A stretch of 64,000 nucleotides of DNA, from contig CALSUH010000027.1 in assembly GCA_943789485.1 (NCBI GenBank), positions 33,239 to 97,238 of the forward strand, in the 5' to 3' direction. Each line of letters begins with the position of its first letter. Position 1 is the stretch's first letter. Shown here one piece after another: positions 46,471 through 54,898 of this stretch. Under the pieces are notes generated by a model. That model made no database searches and had not been told where the DNA came from. It saw nothing but the letters and a program-made list of their open reading frames with translations. A program made the position numbers and the translations under genes. Source of the DNA: an uncultured Pseudomonadales bacterium. GTDB lineage: Bacteria; Pseudomonadota; Gammaproteobacteria; Pseudomonadales; Pseudohongiellaceae.

Positions 46471-48151
46471 CGTAATAGGTCACGTAGCCGGTGAACATCT
46501 CATCGTAACTCTCTAGGCCAAACGTAACTTCTTCACTGGGGTCAGGATTAAACGGGTTGGAATAGGAATTGTCGAAAGCGCCGCGCACATGGATACTATC
46601 CCCGGCGTCTATATTTACCGCCTCGCTCAAGTGATAGTGTGGCTGCCAGCCATAGTTATAGGCAGGAATGCTTAGAACCTCGCGCTGATCACCAGCCAAC
46701 GTCTGCGCTAGAAATTTCATATTCTTACCACGAAAATTCATTCGCGCTCGCACACTCGTAACGACCACCGGCTTCTCGAACTGGTAACTCGCCTCCATGT
46801 CATGATTCGAATCATAAGGCTCGATCACGAAGCGTGGTGAGATTGCCTTGGTTAGCAATTCCTTTTCTGGTGGCACGTCGTAAAAATAAAGCCCAATAGA
46901 TGTTTCATCTGTAGTCGCAAGACCATTTGTCACGTAGTGAAACTGCATGGACAATTTGTGTCCTTTAGGAATAAGGATGCCTGTTTCTTCACCAAAAACG
47001 GTAGCTGGGTTATAGCCTGGAATAAAACTACCCAAGAAACGACGCGTACTGATTTCGTTCTCAGCCTCGTCGCCCCAAAAATCTTCATCGGCTGGAGAGA
47101 TAAATGTCATTAAATGATGGAGGACCGTTTCCTTTCCAGGATTGTATTGAAATGCACGCACCCAAACATCGGAATCAAATGGTAGTGTCGCTTCTGTGTA
47201 TAAATAATCTTGTATTCCTACAGCCGCGATCGCATTCGCTGGTGTCTCAACGATAAAATCTGGTTCACCCAATTCCCATTCAAAAACCTTCTCTGTGGGG
47301 ACGAGCTCCAATGGATCAACAGGGTTGTCACCTCTAGGCGCGCCCGCATCCATCCAATGCAAAAGGGTCTGTTGCGTTTCCCCTGACAGATACTGCGCAC
47401 TATTGGTATGACCTATCAGCGGGTCGACCTGTATAGGCGGCATGCGCTTATTCAGCACTACCTCACGAATCATCGGCGACCAGCCTAGAAGAGATGTGTA
47501 GCTGTCCAGAGCGAAGGGACCTGCTCCTCCCCAGCGATGACACTCAGCACAGTTTTCAATAATAATCGGGGCAACTTCAGTGGTGTAGTCGGGGGGGCTT
47601 GCTAACAGCTTGTCACGCACCGGATAGTCTATGGCACAGCCGCTAATAGCATTTTTGACGGTGTCACGGACATCGCCATCGAGCAGTGTCTGTAGTGTAC
47701 TATCCAAAGAGTGATTGGCGGCACCGCGGTAGAATAATGAGAGCCGCTCCGGATTAAAGACGATAACTTCCCCGCCCTGTTCAATTTGCAGCGATGCACT
47801 CACAAGCTGAGCAGCGTCATCCAGAAGTGGGAATTCTAAGCCCCTCTCATTCGCTTCAGGCCTGCCGGTGCCAGATGAATCAAGCAGCAGAAATTCCACA
47901 TCTTGATCCGCGTATTTAGCATTCAACTCGGCAAGATAATTCACGCTGTCAGAAATATTGGCGCAACTAGGATGATAAGACATCATCACTACCGCCTTGC
48001 GATGCTGGTAGCGGCTGATCTGATGGAATTCACCACGATCATCAAGCAGCGCAAAATCCCCCACTCTATCCAAAGACCCAAAGGCCTGGGTCATGAGCAC
48101 ACTTGTTCCTAGAGCCATTGTAACCATGGCTAAACTTCTAAATACGGTCAC
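46463..48151 (-). CDS. Redoxin, cytochrome c and copper-monooxygenase-like fusion, secreted
   Basis: 562 aa with a signal sequence (MTVFRSLAMVTMALGTSVLM). Residues about 28-175 are an AhpC/TSA-like thioredoxin fold with a single cysteine (YHPSCANI) and no CxxC. A heme c motif follows at C201-x2-C204-H205 (NCAECHRWGGAGPF), in a planctomycete-cytochrome-like segment ending PPIQVDP. The remainder resembles the ascorbate-dependent copper type II monooxygenase fold: HH about 345 (TVLHHLMTFISP) and MQFHYVTNG about 403. The start is GTG (48149-48151) with AAGGA before it. It lies 46 bp downstream of another secreted protein gene on the same strand. The substrate is unknown. Confidence 0.8.
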   Translation of the reverse strand: MTVFRSLAMVTMALGTSVLMTQAFGSLDRVGDFALLDDRGEFHQISRYQHRKAVVMMSYHPSCANISDSVNYLAELNAKYADQDVEFLLLDSSGTGRPEANERGLEFPLLDDAAQLVSASLQIEQGGEVIVFNPERLSLFYRGAANHSLDSTLQTLLDGDVRDTVKNAISGCAIDYPVRDKLLASPPDYTTEVAPIIIENCAECHRWGGAGPFALDSYTSLLGWSPMIREVVLNKRMPPIQVDPLIGHTNSAQYLSGETQQTLLHWMDAGAPRGDNPVDPLELVPTEKVFEWELGEPDFIVETPANAIAAVGIQDYLYTEATLPFDSDVWVRAFQYNPGKETVLHHLMTFISPADEDFWGDEAENEISTRRFLGSFIPGYNPATVFGEETGILIPKGHKLSMQFHYVTNGLATTDETSIGLYFYDVPPEKELLTKAISPRFVIEPYDSNHDMEASYQFEKPVVVTSVRARMNFRGKNMKFLAQTLAGDQREVLSIPAYNYGWQPHYHLSEAVNIDAGDSIHVRGAFDNSYSNPFNPDPSEEVTFGLESYDEMFTGYVTYYEK

Positions 48152-48197
48152 TGCGTACGTCCTTGGCTAGTTGCAAATCATCAAATTAGTTAAAGCA

Positions 48198-49334
48198 TTA
48201 CTGCGGCATCGGAAACTTGCTGATGTGCGGATTTTCCTGTCGGTCACGCGAGTAATTGCGATCTGGCCTTTCCATTCCGCCCCTCGCTGGCCCACCGGCA
48301 TTATAAATGCCGCCACGCAATACAGAGATCAAGTAATCACGATGACTAAATAAATACTCATCTTTGTTCGTGTATTCAGCAACCATAGTTTCGATTGCTT
48401 CCGATCGCCCCATCAATTCGGGATAAGCCAGTACATCGCCTATCACAACCTTCAACGCCTCGATGTTATCTACGATAGCGGAGGCCTCAGGATGGAAGGT
48501 GTAGAAGTTAGGGGCTATGACGGGAATAGTTGGAATATCAGAAGGCAGTGAAACTAGGCTGCCGTGAAGGCGCGTTGTCTTCTCTTTGTAGTATTGTAGC
48601 ACATTCTCGACATCACGAATCTTTGCCTCCTGATCTGCCGCAGTGGCCACCACTTCCAGCGTTGCAATCTTTAACCATTGCGAAGCCCAGGTCAGCCCGC
48701 TCAACTGCGGGAACCCAACACGGTAAGAATAGGCATAGGGATGATCTGCGAGAAGCTCATCAGATTTTGGCTTGTCAGCAACGGAGTGCTTGTCGTCGCT
48801 TAGGTAAAGCTTGACGGCCGCATCGACGGCGACCTTTTTATCATCAAAGGAATCATCTAGATAAATTTCCAGCAACTCTTCGACGAATTCACGACCTCGC
48901 TTCAGCGTCTCAACGGCGACCTCCGGAAGTTCACCACTCTCCCCTAACGCCTCTGCTGCCTCTTCAGCTGTCTGCTCCCGATTGATAGTAACGATGATGC
49001 CCGGTACAGCGCGGCTTTCAAACACGCGATGCGGTCCCAACATGGCAAGATGATCACCTGCGGAGTGATAGTGAGATGCCGTCGCTTCGGCCAACTCCTC
49101 CAGCTGCTCCATTAACAGCCGTTTGCCAATCGCAGCCGATGGCGCTTCGTTTGTCGCTTCAATTTCCTCAAATACGCGAGCATGTAACACGTCATGGGCG
49201 TACAACAGATTCACCAACTCCGGGAAGAGCTGATTCAGCACAGGGCTATCAGCCATAACGACATTCGGGCGCAGCAACGTTAGCGCGCACAGTCCAGTTA
49301 GGGCAAATTGTGATAGCAGCGAGAGGTTTCGCAT
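48198..49334 (-). CDS. Secreted protein of unknown function, paired with the redoxin fusion
   Basis: 378 aa with a Sec signal peptide ending NVVMADSP (about residue 29). The mature part is mainly helical and acidic, with histidine-bearing segments YAHDVLHARVFEEI, TASHYHSAGDHLAMLGPHRVF and a C-terminal FSHRDYLISVLRGG. The His-rich helices could bind a metal or heme. No family recognised. It is the first gene of a two-gene unit with the redoxin/cytochrome/monooxygenase fusion, so the pair probably works together in the periplasm. Confidence 0.72.
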   Translation of the reverse strand: MRNLSLLSQFALTGLCALTLLRPNVVMADSPVLNQLFPELVNLLYAHDVLHARVFEEIEATNEAPSAAIGKRLLMEQLEELAEATASHYHSAGDHLAMLGPHRVFESRAVPGIIVTINREQTAEEAAEALGESGELPEVAVETLKRGREFVEELLEIYLDDSFDDKKVAVDAAVKLYLSDDKHSVADKPKSDELLADHPYAYSYRVGFPQLSGLTWASQWLKIATLEVVATAADQEAKIRDVENVLQYYKEKTTRLHGSLVSLPSDIPTIPVIAPNFYTFHPEASAIVDNIEALKVVIGDVLAYPELMGRSEAIETMVAEYTNKDEYLFSHRDYLISVLRGGIYNAGGPARGGMERPDRNYSRDRQENPHISKFPMPQ

Positions 49335-49593
49335 AATTTTCTCCAGTGGATCCCAACCATCAGTCGGAACGAGTTCTCTGTAAAGAAGGCTATTTTATAA
49401 GATGCCCCATGCCTATGCGACATAATGTCTCAACCTTGATCGGGTGAAAATACGGGAATAGTAGAAATTAATATTTATATCAATAGCTTGAATAGAAAAT
49501 GAAGTGAGAAAAAGCAGCGCATGTAACAAAAAACTACAGATCCAAGGGCCGAATATCCACCCGGCCTAGGCCTTTCAATTGGAAAACGCCTAA

Positions 49594-50325
49594 CTATTGA
49601 TCCGACATCGTACGATTTCGGTAAAGATTATTATGCAGACGGCCCATAAATTCGTCGACCTGCTCCAACTTTACCACATCAAAAAGCGACTCCATCTCCA
49701 TTCTTGCGTGCATAAATGACGCGCTTTGTTTCTTAATTAACTCGTCGAGATTCTGCGCATCCATCCTGCCAGTTTCGCCCTGTGCCATACGAATGTGTTT
49801 GACGATGGTATCGAGGAGCAAATTCTTGTCCGCTTCGTTTAGGCTGCCAGTAGTGCGCGAAAGTTCTTGGGCATAGCCATTTTTCAGCTGCTGATCTGTC
49901 GCACCTCCACGCTGCGCATCGATTACGCCGAGCTCCGCCAGGGTCAACAGCGGCTCGAGCCTAGAGCGTACATAGTCGTATTCAGTGATTACCTTAAGTT
50001 GATCCGCTGAGGCCTCATTCTGCGCAACGCGTAAACTCAATTCCGCACGCTCACTAAACAATTCCATTAATACCGCCTCCACTTGGTTGCGCTTGAGAGG
50101 CTGAGTGACTAACGACCTGAGAAAGTCGCCGTACTGCACATCGATCTGCACGCGCGCCGTTTGCTCAAATTGGGTGTCCGCCTGGCTGCGCAGAATCATA
50201 TCTCGCACAGACTGCGGCACAGTTGATTCTCTTATTTCTTGCGCGAAGCTGTTAGTCACACAAACGGAAACTAGAACCGATAGAGCGGTAAGTAAGATTG
50301 AATTTTTCATAGTGATACGAAGCAT
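49594..50325 (-). CDS. Secreted helical protein of unknown function
   Basis: 243 aa. The signal peptide (within MKNSILLTALSVLVSVCVTN, ending SFAQE) is followed by an all-helical mature region rich in Gln, Glu and Arg, with no cysteines or recognisable motif. Two in-frame ATG codons lie 15 bp apart; the upstream one (50325) has the better, though weak, GAGA ribosome site. It lies 30 bp after the methyltransferase-like gene on the same strand and may be co-transcribed. Confidence 0.68.
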   Translation of the reverse strand: MLRITMKNSILLTALSVLVSVCVTNSFAQEIRESTVPQSVRDMILRSQADTQFEQTARVQIDVQYGDFLRSLVTQPLKRNQVEAVLMELFSERAELSLRVAQNEASADQLKVITEYDYVRSRLEPLLTLAELGVIDAQRGGATDQQLKNGYAQELSRTTGSLNEADKNLLLDTIVKHIRMAQGETGRMDAQNLDELIKKQSASFMHARMEMESLFDVVKLEQVDEFMGRLHNNLYRNRTMSDQ

Positions 50326-50355
50326 AATGATCTCAATGGTTGAAGTCTAGTGCGA

Positions 50356-51159
50356 CTAATTAGGTGGCTTTTCAAAACTGAGTACGAAACGATCGGTCTG
50401 TCCCTTAATGTCCGAATCAAAGACGATCATGGACCGATCGTCTTTCGGGTTTCGCAGCGCATCGCTACTTTCTACGAGACGAAACCCCACACTCTCGACT
50501 TCGCTACGTGCCTTAGCCTCGACCATACGATGCAGATCAAAGACTTCCTCACTCTGCATCATCGGGTCGCCTGCATGTTCTACCACAACGAAACGGGAAC
50601 CAGGTTTTAGAGCATCGTATATCTGCTCCAAAAAGTACCTGGAGTTGGCTGGCCTGCCTACTGGCACATATTCTTCACCGTTGTAGCGCTTGGGAATGAC
50701 ATAGATGTCATGCAGCGCCATCACGATTATGGCCGCATCCATGGTCTCCTCTCCTAGATCGAGGTTAATGCCGCTGCGAGTATGACGCTTGATATTCCCA
50801 GGATCCCGCTCATCAAAACGATCTCTGAGCCCGTTAATGCCCCACGCCTCAAAACCATCGTTGTTGTGTAACCAGACCTCTCCGCCAGCGCCTACTACAC
50901 CAGCTAGAAGCTCACTGTAATAACCGCCGCTACCAAAAATATCGACGACCTTAGCTCCAGACGCGATCTGCAATAGCGGAATCACCGCCGCAGGCTTACT
51001 GCGGCTATCTCTCGCGAGGTCATCAGGCAACCTGCCCTGTACACTCATCGCCCTGCGCACCGCTGCCGCGTCAATCTCAGCCGCGGCTACAGATGTCCAA
51101 CTCAATACTGCGCCTACAAACGCCAATAGTGTGAAACATTGTTGAAGATCAGAACGCAT
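50356..51159 (-). CDS. Secreted class I SAM-methyltransferase-like protein
   Basis: About 267 aa. The start is ATG at 51157-51159, with GGGAG 8 bases ahead; a GTG 15 bp upstream overlaps the cupin stop and is an alternative. A signal peptide (FTLLAFVGAVLSWTSVAAAE) precedes a Rossmann methyltransferase fold: motif I VVDIFGSGGYYSELLAG, acidic strand DAAIIVMALHD and post-motif FVVVEHAG. This is the COG4798-type predicted methyltransferase. SAM is not expected in the periplasm, so its activity there is puzzling. Co-transcribed with the secreted cupin. Confidence 0.8.
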   Translation of the reverse strand: MRSDLQQCFTLLAFVGAVLSWTSVAAAEIDAAAVRRAMSVQGRLPDDLARDSRSKPAAVIPLLQIASGAKVVDIFGSGGYYSELLAGVVGAGGEVWLHNNDGFEAWGINGLRDRFDERDPGNIKRHTRSGINLDLGEETMDAAIIVMALHDIYVIPKRYNGEEYVPVGRPANSRYFLEQIYDALKPGSRFVVVEHAGDPMMQSEEVFDLHRMVEAKARSEVESVGFRLVESSDALRNPKDDRSMIVFDSDIKGQTDRFVLSFEKPPN

Positions 51160-51173
51160 AGAACCCACTCCCA

Positions 51174-51662
51174 CTAGTCTTCGTCTCTCAATTCGAAACG
51201 GATATTTAGATACACGATTGAGTCAGTTTGCTTGATACCATGTGGCACGCCAGGCGGAACAAACACAACATCACCTGCCTGTATCAAGCGCTCATTCCCG
51301 CCACGAATAGCACTCCCTCTGAACTCTCCAGCGCTAGATCCTGCTTCCTTATCTACGAGTTCACCGCCAGTGGCGACGATTCCAGAACCCTCTTGAATAA
51401 CCCACACCTCGCTAATGCGACCGTGCTGAAGTGCGGTCTCTGCACCTTGAATATGCCGGACATTGATGCTGAAGATACCGCCTTCAAGCATGCGTTTGGT
51501 AGAGATGCCGGCATCCTTCAAGTGCTGCGCTGCAGCCGTGAGTTCGGCTAAAGACATATCCACGGCACTGTCTTTCGGTGCTAACGGTGCGTCTACAGTT
51601 TGCGCTATGGCCTGAGTCGACAGAAGCGCTGCAGCCATCAATATGCACCTAAACAGTTTCAT
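51174..51662 (-). CDS. Secreted cupin-domain protein
   Basis: About 162 aa from ATG at 51660-51662 (preceded by GAGG; a further in-frame ATG 30 bp upstream lacks a site). The signal peptide ends STQAIAQT. A single conserved beta-barrel cupin follows: ETALQHGRISEVWVIQEGSG (His, Glu of motif 1) and GDVVFVPPGVPHGIKQT (motif 2 with His). The metal site appears complete. Ligand unknown. It precedes the methyltransferase-like gene by about 14 bp or less, so the two are translationally linked. Confidence 0.82.
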   Translation of the reverse strand: MKLFRCILMAAALLSTQAIAQTVDAPLAPKDSAVDMSLAELTAAAQHLKDAGISTKRMLEGGIFSINVRHIQGAETALQHGRISEVWVIQEGSGIVATGGELVDKEAGSSAGEFRGSAIRGGNERLIQAGDVVFVPPGVPHGIKQTDSIVYLNIRFELRDED

Positions 51663-51743
51663 GGTGTTGCCTCGTATTCGATTGATTTGCATTTTCAGTC
51701 TACTCTACGTTTCTCAAGTGACGCAAACAGGCGACGGCTTTAT

Positions 51744-53249
51744 TTAGCTACAGCTCTGCAGGCGACGTATTACTAGGAGCCCCGCAATCTGGGCCGCTAG
51801 CGCGACCAGAATTATCAGTGCGGACCCCGTCACCCCCGCTACAACAAACGCGCTTAGGCTTATAACCCCATTGAATAGCGCATACGGTAGCTGAGTCTGG
51901 AAGTGCTCTATCTGCGAACAGCTAGCGCCAGTGGAAGAGAGAATGGTCGTCTCTGATATCGGCGAGCTGTGGTCCCCAAATAGTCCGCCGGACAGCACTG
52001 CACCTATGCAAACATGCAGCGGCGCATCGATTGCAACCGCCGTTGGTATAATCAAGGGGAACATGATCGCGAACGTTCCCCAGGATGAACCCGTTGCAAA
52101 CGAAATAATGGCGGCCAAGACAAAGGCCACTGCAGGCAACATCCAATACGGCAAGCCAGCTTGGGCGACCGTGGCGATATAATCCGCTGCGCCTAACATC
52201 CTTCCTATGTCGCTAAGTGCCCAAGCTAGAAGCAGAGTCACAGCGACTAATGTCATGCCGGTCATGCCATTAAGAAAGACCTCAATGCTACCCAATACCT
52301 CGCGCACTTTTAGAGCAGCCATCAGAGCAATTAAGAGTGTAGCGGCAGTGAGATAGGCTGTAGACAACCCCGCCCGAAAATCTGTGCCAGAGACCTGTTC
52401 GAAGGGAAAGCCAAGAGGCACCAACATTATCCCGAGAACCACAGCAAGAACGATCAGTGGTGCCCACACTAAAACAGGCTTCGCATTCGGGTGCGTGAAT
52501 GCCTGGTACTGAACCTGACTCTTGTTCTGTGCTAGGGCCTTAGAGTCCTCATCTGAATCTTGCTCCGCAACCTTCTCTGCCCTGGCCATTGCACCGAAGT
52601 CAAAGCGAAGAAACGTGAGTAGCGGCACCATCATCACGGCGAGCCAGGCGTAGAATTGAAATGGGATTGCTCGAACGAAAGCGGTGAACTCACTCTCGGA
52701 AATTCCCAGCGCCTCGTATTCCACATAGATTAAACTCATTATGTACACGCCCCAGCCAATAAAAGGCACCAAGATAGCGACGGGTGCAGACGTGGAGTCG
52801 ATAATAAACGCCAGCTTCTGCCTGGAGATTCGCAACCTATCCATCAGTGGTCTAAAGACTGGACCGACGATCAGAGGTGTGCCTAAGTCAGAGAAAAATA
52901 CTGCAATGCCACCTACCCACGCGGCGATCTGCGCCTGCCAACGTGACTTCACCCAGCGATTGATGGAGACGGCGAAGGCTGTCCCGCCGCCGCTATTCTC
53001 TACCAGAGCGACAAAACCGCCAATAACCGCCAGCAGGATCAATACTCCCGCGTTGTAGCTATCAGTGAGCTCGGGGATCAGATGCTCTTTAACCATGATG
53101 CCGGCGCCGGCCAATGGATTGGGCCCATTTAACATCAGCACGCCCACGAACACGCCAGTAAAAAGACCTACGATAACGTTGCGAGTATAGAGTGAAAGAC
53201 CTAACGCGAGAGCTATGGGAATAAGTGAGGTAATATCAGACGCTGGCAT
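51744..53249 (-). CDS. Na+/H+ antiporter NhaC family protein
   Basis: 501-aa polytopic inner-membrane protein of the NhaC family. It begins SLIPIALALGLSLYTRNV, with GVLILLAVIGGFVALVENSGG, VFFSDLGTPLIVGP, FIIDSTSAPVAILVPF, and the late FATGSSWGTFAIMFPL and GGLFGDHSSPISETTILSS, which hold the polar residues expected to carry ions. NhaC members exchange Na+ for protons or, in MleN-type proteins, organic acids. It has its own start behind a 46-bp gap from the unrelated lipoprotein side. A role in sodium homeostasis fits the Na+-coupled transporters at the window start. Confidence 0.9.
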   Translation of the reverse strand: MPASDITSLIPIALALGLSLYTRNVIVGLFTGVFVGVLMLNGPNPLAGAGIMVKEHLIPELTDSYNAGVLILLAVIGGFVALVENSGGGTAFAVSINRWVKSRWQAQIAAWVGGIAVFFSDLGTPLIVGPVFRPLMDRLRISRQKLAFIIDSTSAPVAILVPFIGWGVYIMSLIYVEYEALGISESEFTAFVRAIPFQFYAWLAVMMVPLLTFLRFDFGAMARAEKVAEQDSDEDSKALAQNKSQVQYQAFTHPNAKPVLVWAPLIVLAVVLGIMLVPLGFPFEQVSGTDFRAGLSTAYLTAATLLIALMAALKVREVLGSIEVFLNGMTGMTLVAVTLLLAWALSDIGRMLGAADYIATVAQAGLPYWMLPAVAFVLAAIISFATGSSWGTFAIMFPLIIPTAVAIDAPLHVCIGAVLSGGLFGDHSSPISETTILSSTGASCSQIEHFQTQLPYALFNGVISLSAFVVAGVTGSALIILVALAAQIAGLLVIRRLQSCS

Positions 53250-53384
53250 TTTGTATTATTCCGAACCCACATGATCGAGACGAATAGCGGTCTCATTGAA
53301 ATACGAGGAATGTAAACGAAAAAGAAGCGCGCCCCTGAAAAGAGATCGCACTCCTATCAATCCTTCTATTAACGATGGCTTCGA

Positions 53385-53747
53385 CTACTGCCGAGTTCCG
53401 GTAACGTCGAAATCACCAAAATCACTGCCAAATGCCCCAGTAAGGGAATCACCCTCCACCACTCCGCTGAAACTCAGGCTCAGAGACTGCCCACCCGCAT
53501 CGATATCAACGACGAAGCTTACGTTATTGCCATCAACAATTATTCCATCGATAGGCTGATCGCCCTGATCGCTTGCCATCATACCCGTGCCGTCTTCAGC
53601 GATTGTCCACAAAGACTCCTGATTGCCAAGCGGAGTGGTCGCCATAGTGTCCCACGTACCTGCGAAGGGGTTGGAATTGCCAGCAGCGCAGGCTGCCAAA
53701 ATCACCAACATGGCCGCAGCGACAATATTTCGAATTATTTTTAACAT
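53385..53747 (-). CDS. Small lipoprotein, lipocalin-like
   Basis: 120 aa with a signal peptide and lipobox VILAAC (Cys 20). The short mature domain starts GTWDTMATTPLGNQESLWTI, has regular beta-strand alternation (GIIVDGNNVSFVVDIDAGG, LSLSFSGVVEGDSLTGAF) and no cysteines, resembling small lipocalin-like beta-barrel lipoproteins. Function unknown. It is flanked by 135 bp on one side and 76 bp on the other, transcribed alone or with the following secreted protein upstream. Confidence 0.7.
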   Translation of the reverse strand: MLKIIRNIVAAAMLVILAACAAGNSNPFAGTWDTMATTPLGNQESLWTIAEDGTGMMASDQGDQPIDGIIVDGNNVSFVVDIDAGGQSLSLSFSGVVEGDSLTGAFGSDFGDFDVTGTRQ

Positions 53748-53823
53748 ACTAGGCCTCTAGATTTTCCGGTATTACACCGTTTTATTTATGTGATTTAAAA
53801 TTATAATTTTTCAGATTAGTCAA

Positions 53824-54534
53824 TTAATTCGCAAGTGGGCCTCGATATCCATAATTGAGGGTAGGCTGGGTGTAGCCTGGGGGAGGGGCAGAAAGTGTAA
53901 GTTTCGGCATAGAGAGCTGAGATTGACCAATGCCCCCATGATTATGAAATGCTTCATTCTGGCGCATGAGGTAACTGGTGCTCCGTCGCTCAGCTTGCAC
54001 CATTTGCAAATATTCGCGCTGGATCTCCCCGATAGTATTCAACTGCGCGAGAAGATTAGGGTGCACCTTAGCGAGTGATTCCATCTCCTGCTGTAGGCGT
54101 TTGATCGGTACAGAAGCTTTCTTTTCAAGGGATCGCTTTGCGCGTTCTTCAGGCGACTGGAAGGCATTGCGAATTCGCGCCAGTAATCCAACTTCGATGT
54201 TAGCGCTGTTCGCGATCTCTTCATCAACCTCAAGCCTAATTTTTTCTAGAAACACTGGCTTACAAAGCTGACGAAAAGCAACGGCATTCTCGGTGGGGTT
54301 TGCTGAGCAGGTTATATCGTTCGCATCCGAGCTATTGAGAGTATTGAACAGCTTATACAAAGCACGCTCATGAAGCTCGAGGTCATTCAAAAGCACCTGC
54401 GGAGTCTTAGCTTCAGCTTCATTTGCTGTGGCTGTGATTTCGGATTGGCCGTAGAGCGGCACGAAGATTAAGATATTGGCGACAACTAGCGTCAATAGAA
54501 TTTGAACAGCCTTTTTCATAAAATGTAGGTTCAT
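53824..54534 (-). CDS. Secreted helical protein of unknown function
   Basis: 236 aa. The N-terminus (MNLHFMKKAVQILLTLVVAN, then ILIFVPLYGQSE) is a signal peptide or anchor. The mature part has two cysteines (ITCSAN, QLCKPV) likely to be disulphide-bonded, a long helical middle and a Gly/Pro/Tyr-rich tail (PPPGYTQPTLNYGYRG). A shorter start at the second Met (residue 6) is possible. It lies upstream of the small lipoprotein on the same strand. No family recognised. Confidence 0.65.
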   Translation of the reverse strand: MNLHFMKKAVQILLTLVVANILIFVPLYGQSEITATANEAEAKTPQVLLNDLELHERALYKLFNTLNSSDANDITCSANPTENAVAFRQLCKPVFLEKIRLEVDEEIANSANIEVGLLARIRNAFQSPEERAKRSLEKKASVPIKRLQQEMESLAKVHPNLLAQLNTIGEIQREYLQMVQAERRSTSYLMRQNEAFHNHGGIGQSQLSMPKLTLSAPPPGYTQPTLNYGYRGPLAN

Positions 54535-54898
54535 AGCCTATCTCTCTAGGAAAAATTCAGCACTAAGCGAGTATCAGTATACCTCTATTCTCGAGACGGT
54601 ACAGCTGCAGCTACAGTAAGACGAGTAGACAGCGCTAGTCCGCGCACAAGGCAGCGACCGCATAGCGCCGACACCAGATGGCCCGTCATGATCAACACAC
54701 TCTAAACACCTAACGTTGTCAGGGCAGCAACAGAATGCCCTGCTTTCGAATATAAATTCCTGTGAACAAGCCTAGAGCGCTAACAGGTGCGACATTCGCA
54801 GGTTGCCGCAATACCGCACCAATCACTACTATAAGTAGCAGGTAAGAAATTTACTTATTACTGATAAAAATATCAACATAACTGAACTACTAAAATCG
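54535..54898. other. Intergenic region, 364 bp, no gene seen
   Basis: Region between the end of btuB and the next leftward gene. It contains a 6-bp hairpin AGGGCA/TGCCCT near 54719-54743 without a U-run, and AT-rich sequence near 54840-54890. No terminator or small gene is convincing. Confidence 0.5.
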
